A DNA stretch of 64,000 nt from Paramacrobiotus metropolitanus. Its lineage: Eukaryota; Tardigrada; Eutardigrada; Parachela; Macrobiotidae. Below, in pieces: positions 48,242 through 60,512 of the stretch. Position 1 is the first letter of the stretch, and the number at the start of each line of letters is the position of its first letter. Both the position numbers and the translations under genes were made by a program. The stretch covers positions 868,001 to 932,000 of the forward strand of contig NW_026570234.1 of assembly GCF_019649055.1 (NCBI RefSeq). Direction: 5' to 3'. The notes under the pieces are model-generated. The model was given only the letters and a program-made list of their open reading frames with translations. It searched no databases and was not told the origin of the DNA.

Positions 48242-50511
48242 TCAGTAAGGATCAGCAAAAGGATAATCCTCCGAATCACGGACACTATAAACAACTCGAC
48301 ATGAGTAAAATGAACAGCAAGTCACAATTAAGGAATTGTACCGGTACTTACAAGTCAAACTGAAAGTAGCGAATGTCCTTGTTGAGGCTATCCAGATGCT
48401 TCAAATCCTCATCTGTCAGTTTAAAATTCAAGATATCGAAATTTTCCTTTATCCGCTCGCGGTTAACACTTTTGGGGATGGTGATCCGGCCTCGCTCGAT
48501 AAGGTAGCGATTCAGAATCTGCACAGATAATGAGGAATCAAATTGAAAAAAAGTCATATGCGATAGCAGAAGCTTAAATACTTGTGCCGGTGTTTTCTTG
48601 TGCTTGTCCGCGATTTCTTTCAGCTTTGGCTCTTCCAGTAAAACAGGATCCCCGGGACGTTTAGTGACGCGATCGGGTGAACCAAGTGGCCCTGGACAAA
48701 AATTTAATGACACAAAACTTTTGGTGCCAAATCATCAATAAAAAGCGATGCCAGTTAATCGGAAAATGACTGGATGTACAGATAAATTGATCGAAGCTTA
48801 CGGTTAGTTGCAAAACATGTACCAGATTTTAAAATCTCCGGTCACTGTCAGTCACAACATTACCATAGGCTGTAAAAGTGATTCCGTTTTTGTAGCAATA
48901 CGCGTACAAAGGGTTTTGCATCAGATACGCATGACATTCCACCTGAAAAAAAGCACGAAAACGCGTTTAACAAGTAGTAAGAACTCCTTCCATATCGCTG
49001 CATCTTCCGAACGAATTAAATAAGGTTGAACAACTGCACATTTCCATCGGAGCAAACCGGGATGCAACTCACTTGTAGATTTGCTGGTTTAATTCGGCAG
49101 TTGTCCAGAATATTCTGAATTTGTCTTTTACTGAAATTGGATAATCCGATAGCTTTGACCAGACCTTGGTCGACCGCCTTTTCCAGTTCCTTGAAATTTA
49201 AAAGCATTCAATAATTTTCCTACGATGAGCGCCGATAAAGAAAAGCAGAAACCGCTACAAATTTATGTCATATCACGTCAGGACAAAATACAATCAACAA
49301 TTCGTGTGAACTGCAAGCACTGCAGCATGCTAGCGCTGATTTTACATGTATCACCTTCCAGACTGCCAAGTGATCCATCTTTTCCACTAAAGTGTTCCCA
49401 TTATCGTCCTTTGGGAAGAACGTGTTATCATCTGCACAACACCCGATGAGCTTTTAATTCCCGCTCATACAAAGATTTGCAGTTGTCATTTGTACCATAC
49501 CAACAAATTTGACTCCCACCGGACAGTGAATCAGATACAGGTCCACATAATCTAGCTGCAGTTTTTCCAGAGAAAGTTTCAACCCTTTCAGAACATTTTC
49601 AGGTTTATGATATGTGCTCCACAACTGCAATAATAAAATACAATTTAACAGGGTTAATATAAAACGAAACAAAACATTGTTTTGACCATAATTATTTAAT
49701 GTTTTAAAAGTAGTGTTTTGACTGCATTTACTGTAAATAGTGCTTTTGACTGTAATTATTTTGGCTGTAATTCAATCAGTGTAAAATTATTTAGATCAAC
49801 ATTCTCAACAATATACAGAGCAGAAGTAGACATCTGTGCAAGTGTGCATCCAGCAATTTCAATAACACACAAAAATAAACCAAACTAATATCATAACCAG
49901 TACAGTTTTGAAAAAATCAAACAGCAAAAACTGATTAAACGCCATAACGTAAAAATAACCCAGACCACACACAGCAACTCTACAAAATTAATGATGCTCG
50001 CGAAGCTCCAAGAAATCAACTAGTTTACCTAATACTTCAAAATTACGGATTTAAAGTTAATATTTTGCAAATGGAAAGATTTAAGTAGACGCCTTACACT
50101 ATTACAGTACAAAGTTCTCAAATCTGAGAAAAGCTATTCGAGCAAACATTTTTGAGATTTGTCTCGATCGTTACCCGAAAACCTACCTTGGTAACAACAA
50201 AAACATCTTCACGTTTAATCACTCCCTCGCCAATCTTCTTCTTCAAGGCATCGCCAATTTCCCTCTCGTTTCCGTATGTGCAAGCGGTGTCGATGTGTCG
50301 ATAGCCGATATCGATGGCGTACTCGACGGCTTCACGAACTTCATTTGGTTTCGACTAGGTACAACGATTGCAGGATGAATTCACAGTACTCGAATGTACA
50401 GCGTCATAGAAGATGTCATGACCAGAGCAGCAAATTCACCTGCCAAGTGCCCAAACCTAACATGGGCATTTTCGCTCCACTGTGCAGTCGCTCCGACGGT
50501 TCGAAACCCAT
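48242..50511 (-). CDS. Aldo-keto reductase, copy B
   Basis: Tandem paralogue of copy A with the same reaction type. Exons: 50440-50511, 50187-50354, 49501-49624, 49355-49431, 49073-49189, 48864-48942, 48582-48691, 48352-48518, 48242-48284. These give 318 residues; exons 2-9 have exactly the same lengths and phases as in copy A, and exon 1 is one codon shorter. Tetrad: Asp 46, Tyr 51 ([11 protein letters not shown]), Lys 80 and His 113 (LIHCP). Cofactor motif: [15 protein letters not shown]-terminus: [10 protein letters not shown]. Exon 5 uses an AAG acceptor. The substrate-loop region (exon 4, and exon 7 [12 protein letters not shown]) differs most from copy A, which hints at different substrates. 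Confidence 0.95.
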
Positions 50512-52190
50512 TTTCGCACCACTGCCGAGGAAACCGTAATCTTTCCACAGCCCCGTGGAAATGCCCCGTGGACTGCTAACGAATTAAAAATTTCGACCAA
50601 GGGCTCTAGAGGTACTTCAAAGGGTGGTGTAAATCCGAAATCGATCTTGAGGGCCTCGCTGCTCTGATCCTTATCGTCCGCACGTTTGGATTGTGAGTCG
50701 CGCTCACAGTTAGACTTGTGCATTTTCCAAACAATCCGAGCGAAGCGAAGCGACAATAACAAAGTCGATTATCGACTGGAAGCCTTGCTCTTTAATTTCT
50801 TACTTCAACAGCTATTCATAAATATGCGGAACTACGAAGTACCTAAAACTACCTCGAAAAGCAAAATTCGAATTTGTCCGCTATAGTACTTCACTACCGT
50901 GACAAAAAAACAAGTGTACCGTAAACCGCTACTGTGTAGCGTGTACGTAACCGCCTTAAATAGGCTGGTCGGACTGATGTTTACTTACAAGTGCAGCGTA
51001 CTCCTTCACAAAGAAACTGCCGCTCATTCCAGTATTTACGTGTACTGGGCTGAACACCGAAGACCGAACAGTTTACAGTCCCCTGTCGTGGGAGAATGAT
51101 GAGAATAATAATTTTTATTAATAATTTATTCTGTTAATTAGTAAGAAATAATAATGACAACCTGATTATATATGATAGCGCATACTTGTACAGCATTACT
51201 GCGCAAAAAAAGTTTTGGCGAGGGGATAGAAAATGTTATCACAATCGCAACAGTGATCTGCAGTATAATTGCATAATATTAATTGCAGTCACTGCTTTCC
51301 ATAAAACTATTCGAACACGTACTGAAGCATTTGAAGGGCTCATACAACCAAAATTGGATTTATCGATATCATTGCATTCAGACTTAAACGATGTCTTGTA
51401 CAACAGATTTTCTTACTCAACTGTATTCCTTAAACTCTCTTCTGGAAACAAGGAAATTAGGATGACTGCAGTAGTCTTTGTTAAACGGACATTAATGAGG
51501 GCCAAATGAATGACCTTTGCGCCACAGCTGTTCCACCTTAAGTTTTTTCATTATTACAGCGACAATCGATCCTTAGTCCAAACATTATTACACATTTTGA
51601 GTTTCTGCATTTTAATTGTTATTGCACACGTCACAGTAAAAACATATACAGAGTACTTATGACCTTAAGCAAAGAGTTTGGGGTGTCAAGACATCTTGAA
51701 AGTATACATCGCATGCAGCACCTGTAGCAACTAGCAAGTCCCCGAAATTGGAAACTTGCGAACGAGCATAAACTTTACGACAACACAAAATTCCTGTCGG
51801 TAAGTTTATTACGCAAACATTACTAAGTACAAGAGATTAAAAGTTCAGCGTCGGTTTTATGCAGCTAATTCTACCCAAATATCCACAATCAAACGTGCAA
51901 TAGTTATAAGGTGTGCATGGAATGTGGACAAATTTGAGTAACACCAACAGCACAGTGTAAATAAATGCTTATCACTGCATATCGGCCTTTACTACACGAC
52001 GCCCCACAATAGCCCAACTACAACCGCATTTTTGATGATAAGGATTACCTGATTTGGCAGTCCGAAAAATTATAGACTTAGAAACCAACGTGTTCCCGCA
52101 AATACCTGTGCATATATGGAATTTAGGTTGGTGCACACGAGATATACTGCAGAACGCACTTGTTGTGTATTGTGTGTAATGAAGACGTCG

Positions 52191-52357
52191 CAATACAAGC
52201 CGGTCCGGAGTTAGAGCACGATAGAGAACAGCGAACAATGTAAATTAATGAGTTGCGCCAACTGTAGTGCAGTGGCTATCGACTAAGCGCTAATATCGCG
52301 CTTATTATGCGTTAGCTGTTCTTTATCGTGCTCTAACTCCGGACGGGCTTGTATATG
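52191..52357. mobile_element. MITE-like element with 42-bp inverted ends
   Basis: 52191-52232 and 52315-52357 are inverted copies (shared core GGAGTTAGAGCACGAT) differing at about five positions. The 80-base centre has no coding content. Size and structure fit a miniature inverted-repeat element or a stable hairpin. The target duplication is unclear. Confidence 0.75.
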
Positions 52358-53061
52358 TGCTTAGTGCTTACCATGGGAATTGTCCCTTATCATCAACTTC
52401 CTTTTTATCAGTTTACATCAGCCAAAGAATAATAAGCTGACTAACTGTCACAGAGCGATTAGCGATTTTAGTCATTTATCAGTGTATCGTATGTGTACTA
52501 TTTCTTTATATCGTGCTATATCAAATGTTTTAATTTCGAAACCTTTGCGGGCATACGATATCGTTTTATAACTGACATTTTGAAATCAGGTTTTGTCGAA
52601 ATGGACTGTACAACAGCCTAATTAATTCTGTCTTCCACTTTTATCTATCCTGCTTCCATTAACCACATTGTATATTGGACTCTGGAAACTTTTGCAAAAA
52701 ACGTTAGCTGAATGGAATTTTGCCTTGGCTCTTCTGATTACTAACCCAAGATCCGATCGCACCATTACTAATAAACAACCATTTCGTAGCGCATTGGATA
52801 ACTTCTCACCGTCACCTCACTTTGCGCTATTCACCAATAGCTTAACGGCTGTCGCCGGGAAAGTTTGGTTTAAATTGCTCTTTTCTGAAAATCAGAAGGC
52901 TTTGAAATGGAAGGTAAGTCGAATTACTCACAATCTGTTGCTGCTTATAAATAATTAATGTAAGCGCTAGCCGGTTTAAATTTCTGTTGACGCCTTAATT
53001 TCGGCCTGCGCCATGCAAATTTAGCTATCATAAATACAATATTATTAATTGCAAGCTACAA

Positions 53062-53675
53062 TTATTTTAAGGGTGAACTATAGGCACCCCTTTCACCCCA
53101 GTTTGCTATAGACACCCCTTTTGCACCCTATTTTTCTATAGGCACCCCTTTTTATTAGATAATTCTCGCACCCCGTTTTTTTCTGCGGACTACAGGCACC
53201 CATTTTTAGTTTTTTTCCCAGAGGACTGACGAAGAGTTTTTGACAGTTCTTTTTGTTCCAGGTTTGTTTATAGCGAGTTGATAAAGTGAACCAAAATTTC
53301 GCTGAGACGGGTAGCCGCCTTTACGAATCGCTTAGGCGGTAGTTCTGCAAGATCGTGGATTTTCTTCGGATGGGCTACGTATTACAGAACTGTCAGACAT
53401 TATTATTACAGAGCCGTTCTTGCTGCAGAAGTCACATTATTACAAGTTGAAAGATTCAGAGCCGGTAGTGCAACGACTTTCTGAAAATTCTCTAAGGCCA
53501 AGAAAATTCAAGCTAAAAACAAAGCAACGGATAATTGGGGGTTGCCTATAGCTTCGCACGCGACGGGGTGCAGGGATTAATTAATCGAAAAGGGGTGCCT
53601 TTAGCCTAGTGGATGCAAAAGGGGGTGCCTATAGATAACGGGGGTGAAAGGGGGCACCTATAGCCATTTCCTTAT
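53062..53675. mobile_element. Second foldback element, CTATAGGCACCCC subrepeats
   Basis: Arms of about 145 bp, 53062-53205 and 53530-53675, are inverted copies. Each is made of four degenerate units containing CTATAGGCACCCCTTTT, alternating with TTTGCACCC and TTTCACCCC variants. The 320-base centre has no transposase frame. The design is the same as that of the element at 8604-9330, but the unit sequence differs. Confidence 0.8.
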
Positions 53676-53965
53676 CTTAATGGAACCCCGCGGTCACACT
53701 TTCAAATGAACTCGTAATCAGTTAACGTTTACGTGCATTTAGGCTTTGGTATCCCAATCACACTGTTAGGACTAACGTTTATTTCTGACTGAGGTTTAAC
53801 TTTTAAGAAAAGGTTTTTTGGGTGGTTGCGTATTTTTTAAATGATAATCAATAATTAACGATAATTGGTAATTATAACGAATGATTGCCTAATTTAGTCC
53901 TACTCACGCGGTTCAGATTTTTGCAAACTGTTGTGCACAAATATCCTGTTTTCGTTCAAACTTCG

Positions 53966-56900
53966 ATGTGTGATCGTTTGGATTGTACGTGGTCAGTTTC
54001 AAGGTCAATCGATTCTGTTGGCCTGCTTCCTTCGGCTCCCATTAAGCATGCTTCTATATATAAACGAATAAGCATTACGCAAGTCATCAAGAGATCTCGC
54101 TAAATTATTACACTTTTTAGTATCAACAAATTCAGAAAGTGCAGTCGAGCCTCAGTTTAATAAAGTGGAACCTACACAGAAAGAGCTTCTGCGTTCCATA
54201 CAAACCGAACTAAAGAAAACATTGTCGTCCAAGCTCAGCAAAACACAAGATGCCGAACCTGTGGATACGTCACATCCTGAGCAACCATCCGAAGAAAGCG
54301 AGGAAAAGGATCGTTCACCATCACACCAAGGTGAAGTTAGTATTTTTAATTATTCGTAGTTAAAATTAAAAGCTTGTCAGCACAAACTACATGTTGTTTT
54401 GAAGTAAATTTGGATTTTTGGCGATGTGGCCTACAACCGAGGTTATGCTACGTGTATACATGCATACATATGTACAATCATTCGTACAGAACCGAATTAG
54501 CGAATTTGACCATAAATTCTCGCACTTGACCGGAAATTACAGATCGTAGGCACTAGATAAACAGGTTTAAAACGGTGTGCTAGTAAGGTAGAACAGCGAA
54601 ATTTTTGCGGTTAACAAACTAAAGTCAACAACAGCGGTCGCTGCAGCTGATAATAATAGTTATTAGCAAAATAGAGTGTTAACTCAAGTGCTACTAACTC
54701 CTTTGGCTCACTGTCGCAGACTGACGTCTAAATGCGTTAAGAAGTTTAAAGAGGAAATCAAGACCTGCTAAAGATCAGTCCGAGCGTGCTCGGGAAGTTG
54801 CGGAATGTGTAATTTGTTAAAGTATTATCGGTACTTCCATTCTTACTGTACCTCATTGTCTAACTGCCCTTCGAAGATGCGGTAATCATTGCGGTAATCA
54901 TTGATGCGGTAATCATCCGTCTGAGTTTTCTTACTCCATTTTGCCGCTTAACTCCGTAAATGTTTTAACGTTCTCGTACATTCAAAAGCAATCGAATTAA
55001 TTGTTTCACTGTTTTTCTTTGTAAATTTATATGATTAGTCAACGTTTGGTTATCTTACGCTCACGGTTGCCGGCATATTTCAATCTCATTGATTTATTTT
55101 CAGTACTTGTGGATTTATGTGGGGCAGCAGATGAGTTTACTGTGCTCGATATGCTTGATTGATGCAAGAGTATTGCAAGATGATTTAAAATTAACATCCA
55201 AATCTGGTTTGGCACCAAGGATGTATAATTGAAGATACGGAAAAAATTGTAAGGCCATTGCCAAGCCTGCAGGTGTGTAAATATAATTTATGTTGCATTA
55301 GTTTTTAACTTCATTATGATTGTACAGATATTAAATGTATTATATAGAAAACAGTATTAGAATATATGCATCGCCCACAACTGTTAAGTTAGCATTTTTT
55401 TAACTCTAACAGAGGGTATGCGTAATTGCAGATATTCAATTAGGCTACCGAAAGTATCTGTATAATGTTATATAGGCATTAAATATAGGCATTAATATAT
55501 ATATAGGCATTAAATATTGTACAGGGATGCTGCCGTTACTGCCATCGACAGCAACTCGCCCAAATTATGTCGTTCAATCGTAGAGCCTACCAACCAACCT
55601 TCCTGTGCTGAATAATATTGTTAAAACTTGGATGCGCGAAGCGCGCCTAAATGAGAACCTGCATTAAAATAAACTGGTTCAAACGTTTTTTTTATTTATT
55701 TCTTCTACTATCAGATTAACAACAAATTTTTCGAAAAATATCTGCCGATATTAAAGTTAACCATACTTGGTAATGAGAATCTGAAATCTGACACATGTAA
55801 TAAGGTTATATGAGCATGCGCAAATTCAAAAGCACTTTGTCGGTATTCTAATTGGAAGAATGCTTTTTTCATGGCTGTGCGTACGTACAATATTTATAAT
55901 TAAGTGTAAGCAAGTGAGCCTAAACGCTTTAGTAGTTTTATAGTCTGCAGCGTGCAATTATGTCAGGTTGCGTGCGGGTGGCAAGTTTGTTTCCTTGGGC
56001 CGTAGCGAAAGTTAATTAATGAGATGCTAAGCAGATCACGTAAGCACTCATTCTACACACCGGTGATTTACATCCGACTAATCCCCGGCTTTCACTCGCT
56101 ACTTTTACGTTTTAGACTGAATGGCAGCTATCACCCAGTGCAGCACTGTGCTCATAGCAATTTACACAGATTGTTTAAAATTAAAAGCTACCTTGAACCC
56201 AGCACAGTGATTTGTCGCACAGAGCAAATGTTATCTGACTAAACTTCAATGTTAGAGTTGATTATTGATTGTATACACAAAGGATCCCCTATGTAGACGT
56301 TTAGTGTTACTGTGTTGGATGTGAATTGATATAGCAATTTTTTGCTTCCTCTCTGGCCAAGTGATCCTTGAGACTGAGGTGTAAGGAGAACTTGACCGTG
56401 GCTCGGAATTGAGATTGGCTGAATACTGTTTAAACTTATCCGATGGGCAACATCAATTCATTATCCACATCCGCCGTACATTTTCCGCGCTGCAAATCTA
56501 AGTTTGTTGATGATGCTGCCGAGTCAGCCTGCAAAAGCGGCAACAACGCTGACCGGCATTACAAGCGGCATGCAGCTTTTAAGAAACATAAACTCAGAGC
56601 TACGGCTAGTGATATTGTGGTTATACAGAAACCGGCAACATTTTACGATAATTGGCAATGGTATCATTGTAATCGATCAGGTGAGCTGTAAAAGATACCG
56701 TGATAACATTGTAAGTGGAGTAATAACTGGGTAGATATTAGTAATTATGGCATGTTTTATGTTTTTATTAGTGTTCTGCATAGATCTTCCTTAGAGATGT
56801 GTTGTGCTAATTGTAAATCAAAATTATATGCGCCTTATAAGTACGTAATACTCTTGAAACTGGGGCATCAGGCAAATTACAAATTATTATAGGCAAGATT

Positions 56901-58757
56901 ACTAAGTATTAATTTTAATAATTTATTTTCCGTCTGTGCCCATCTTACGCTTAGCATTAATTTTTACAGCACGTATACTCGTAGTGGTTCTATATTTGCT
57001 GCATCTATCTATATTTGTTTTTAATTTGCTTACAACAGTATTCAGTAGTATTGCGTGCAAGTATTTTAAAGGATGGGCCCGAAACTTTACCAAGCTGTAT
57101 TAATAGGCTGCACAACTATATGCCGGGTTGTTGTAAGTATAATAATCCGCTTGCTCGGTAATATTTTGGTTGCATGCATGTGATTATATTGTACTCATTA
57201 CGTGTCGGCTTTTGTTTTTGCTGTGCACTGGCGCATGCGGTTCTCAGCATTATGCCGGTGCCGGAAGTTTTATAAAAAATGATCGAATCGTACGCCCTAT
57301 GCAGTTTGCTAAAATGATTAAGTCATTTTGCGTACTCGAAATGTGCAAAGATATTGTAATCTGAGTACGGTCTGAAGATCTTTATTTTGGCACAAATACT
57401 TCAAAAGGGAAGAGGGTATTCGGCTACGTAGGTATTTCACTGTAGCACTTATATTAAACAAAACCCTTCTCATACACGACTGTATCGTGTGTAATGTTGC
57501 AAATCCTCATAGCTGTTACAAATTTAAAAGTTATTCTCTCTCTTTTATCAAACTTTTGTTTTATTTCTAATTCTAAACTTGTTGCAGATGAAATGGTTGT
57601 AGAGGATAGCTACCCGGATATCAGGACAGTTGCAAGGGATTCAGTGCACTATGATCTCGACCCGACTGGCTTGCTGATTACTCCACGCAAACCCCTTCCC
57701 CCCGGAAGAGATAATCCGGATATGCGCGAGTTACATAGGGAACTTGCATTTAACAATAAAATGTAAGTTTTATCTAATTAATATTGTGCGTCAAGACTTC
57801 TGCATCGCTTAATCTAATGGTAAGGAAGAAACAACGCAATAAATTCTGTGTAAGTGCACGTTGTTCTATCATTTATTTTTATTATTAGTACCCGTATCTA
57901 AGATCGCCATTACTTTATATAGCTAAATATACATCCTAATACTGGGCATTTCAAGTTCATTTTAACCACTTTCTTAGAAAAATTATAATAATACTGTATA
58001 AATGTTTAACTGAACTTTACATATTCCATACAAATATTTTGTTAAAATCATGTCTTAAGTCGTCTCTTCGTACGCAGATGCAGTATGTATGATTGTAAAT
58101 AATTCAAAATTTGTACAAAGTTCATGTGAGTAATCAAAAAAATGTGCCATTTGTGAAGTTGTTATTATAATTTAATTCACCAATTCTAAATTAATGATCA
58201 GGATTGATAGATTCTCATGGAATTTTTGTAGTCGACTATGGAGAGGTACTCAAGAGTGTTCTACTCTTTATTATCAACTTGTACAAGCCAGTGCCATTTA
58301 CATTTAAACTTTGTATTTTAACTTGTCTTCATCTACGACCTTGAAATTATTTAAATGAAATTGCTGTCAGATTTTTGACAGCTGATAGCGGTCCAACAAA
58401 ATTAAGCTGATAGCGGTCCGAAAAATAATTTATTGGTTTATGAATATTGCTAAAGATGGGTCATTCTGTACTGTGTTACCATTTAGGGGCATAAATGTCT
58501 TGGGCCAAAAAAGTGAACTTCAAAAAGCCATGGAGAAAATGCGCGGACAGGTGACAAGAAAGCAGCTCGAAGAAGAAAAGAAAAATCAGCGATCCGATTT
58601 AGAACGAGAATTTGAAAAACGTGCGATGCGGCTGAAAGATTATGAAAACGCGGTTGCAGCGGAACCGGCCATACCTTACCAGCCGGTTGACGAATTCCAT
58701 CGGATGCACGCCAAGGTGGCCAAGGTAAATGGCCGTTTTGCCTCGGCTACTTCATGA
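53966..58757 (+). CDS. FAM107: FAM107-family actin-associated protein, two possible 5' ends
   Basis: FAM107 proteins (DRR1/TU3A) bind actin and affect cytoskeleton and stress responses. Common exons are 57588-57762 and 58487-58757. Their product contains DNPDMRELHRELAFNNKMG and LGQKSELQKAMEKMR followed by a charged coiled-coil, the FAM107 domain. Two upstream routes fit the phase. Form 1: 53966-53984 (six codons) plus 54121-54330, an acidic Lys/Glu/Ser-rich exon, giving 224 residues. Form 2: a first exon at 56443-56680 beginning MGNINSLS, a possible N-myristoylation site, giving 227 residues. The common part is firm; both 5' ends are inference from frame and splice signals. The 6-codon exon is the weakest part. 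Confidence 0.8.
54331..56442 (+). other. Intron region of the FAM107 gene with short repeats
   Basis: About 2.1 kb between the two alternative 5' exons. It contains three close copies of GCGGTAATCATT at about 54877-54918 and three copies of TATAGGCATTAA(ATA) at about 55473-55517. No exon that keeps phase was found. Confidence 0.45.
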
Positions 58758-58965
58758 TCAAAGCATTACCGCATTGTGGTCAAAACCGGCAGTGGATATA
58801 TGATTTGTCTGACCACCATCTTTAATGCACCTTGATGGAAAAAATGTTGACATGCAAAGTAGGCGCCGTAATTTTTTGTTGATCATATTTTTGTAGAATT
58901 TTTGACAGCAGAACTACTGCGACAATTCTGTTTCGTGGTCCCTTCCATTGCGATTTTGTGTCCAT

Positions 58966-58971
58966 AATAAA
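58966..58971 (+). terminator. Candidate polyadenylation signal AATAAA
   Basis: AATAAA about 210 bases after the FAM107 stop codon, on the same strand. The cleavage site is unknown. Confidence 0.5.
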
Positions 58972-59403
58972 TTATTGACTTGTTATTACCTTGCGGAAAG
59001 TATCAGATATGTCTCGTAGTATTTCCAGTCTCGGCAACGTTGACGAATAACTATCGCAGTACGAGTATTTCAAATAGTGTTTTACTACGCCCACGTACCG
59101 AAGCAAAACTGGCAAGTGCAGAACATGACTGAACAATGATGGGATAAAATCCAGTTCGTTTACTATGGTCACGTGCCAAAAAAGCGATAACGTTAGCGAC
59201 TCTTAAAAAATTAAATTTCTTTCGCCAGTTCTTTTCGCCAGCGGAAAAATATTGTTATACATATGGAAAATAAACCCTGATGTATGTGTTCAGCCTATAA
59301 TTAAAGCCGACTCTTCTGCTCCTTGGACAGATAGCTGATAGTCTGATATCATCCAGGCAGAATGTCCAGAATGTTAGCGATGCGCGCATACTCTACCCTA
59401 GAA

Positions 59404-60512
59404 TTATTTTGGTGCCGAAGTGGAGGGGACTGTGGTGGTGGCTTGTGGTTGGGGATTGTTATTATTATTGACATTATTATTCCAGTTATTTCGAGGGCCA
59501 TAATATCCTCCATTACCGCCCATGTATGGATATCCTCCATATCCATATCCCCCATACAACCCGCCTAAACCATAACCTGTCAAAGTTGCGGATGCTGTTA
59601 GATCGTGCAACAAAGGTCACAAAATCCGTGCGAGGTGTACAGTGTGCCCACAATTACGAATACTTGTGTATCGCATGTTCCTCGTGAAAGCACGTGAAAT
59701 CAGATCAGCGTTCAGGCCCCTCCGCTCGATTCACCTTAATCTATTAAAAACAAATTACTCGTATCTTACCTCCATATCCCAGAAACGGCCAACCAAAACC
59801 GTAGGAGTAGCCAAATGGATATCCGAAACCTGTTGAAAAAGCCGCTTTCCTATTTGTAATAGTAAAATTAAACTGCAGCTGCTTAACCATATTACCATTA
59901 TAGTTTTAACAGCATAACAACGTGTGTGTAATATAATTAAGTTGTTGTACACGTAAAATTAGTTCTGACAATGAGTATTCCGAAAATTAGATCTGGACAA
60001 GCCATCTGCGCATGCGAGTCGCCTTATATCAAAGAAGTCGATTTCACACTGAATACTGTACCTACATATACGGCTACGAGTAGCCAAGCTTAATTCATAA
60101 TTATTTAATTCGTAATTCGTAAGCTAGCATTATGCATAGAAGTTTTCTTCGTAATTTGTGCTGCAGCACAATTGCAAGTTTTGCTAGAAAAATTTTTGTA
60201 TTAATTAAATTTTAACAGTAGCACTAAATTATCAAGGATACGGTTGGCGATCTACGTTAACTGCATGCGCATGGCGACAGCCAACCTAATCCATAACCCA
60301 AGCCGAAGCCTCCGATCCCCATTCCCCACGGCCTCCTGCCACCCCAGCCCATTGGGCGTCTGCCACCCCAACGGTGACCTTCTGCAACGACATACATGAA
60401 TGTGTAAAGGTCACGATGCTAAACGTGGTAGCGCCTAACAAAACTTACCAGCTTTAACGATAACGGTCATTGCTATCAAAATACAGACTGCAATCTTTGT
60501 TGAGTACATCAT
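59404..60512 (-). CDS. Small secreted Gly/Tyr-rich protein
   Basis: Exons 60449-60512, 60286-60381, 59770-59829 and 59404-59576 all meet in the same phase (after codon position 1), giving 130 residues. Exon 1 is a signal peptide (MMYSTKIAVCILIAMTVIVKA). The mature protein is Gly/Tyr/Trp-rich: GHRWGGRRPMGWGGRRPWG, then GYPFGYSYGFGWPF, then GLYGGYGYGGYPYMGG. It ends with an Asn-rich run (NNVNNNNNP) and a Thr/Ser/Pro tail. This resembles structural cuticle proteins or glycine-rich antimicrobial peptides of invertebrates, without a diagnostic domain. Equal-phase introns would let the Gly-rich exons be duplicated or skipped without frame loss. Confidence 0.8.

Larger units (their letters stand above)
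50512..53965. other. Repeat-bearing intergenic region
   Basis: About 3.4 kb upstream of copy B. It holds the MITE-like repeat at 52191-52357 and the foldback element at 53062-53675. A 96-codon frame at 52668-52958 ends at a good GTAAGT donor, but its phase does not fit the next exon and it shows no domain, so I do not call it. Confidence 0.5.

Noticed and set aside
52668..52958. 96-codon + strand frame ending in a GTAAGT donor
   Set aside because: The phase does not match the FAM107 exon at 54121, and the content has no domain or family resemblance.
57061..57125. ATG-initiated segment ending at GTAAGT before the FAM107 common exon
   Set aside because: It would join in phase 0, while the common exon needs one leading base, so it shifts the frame.
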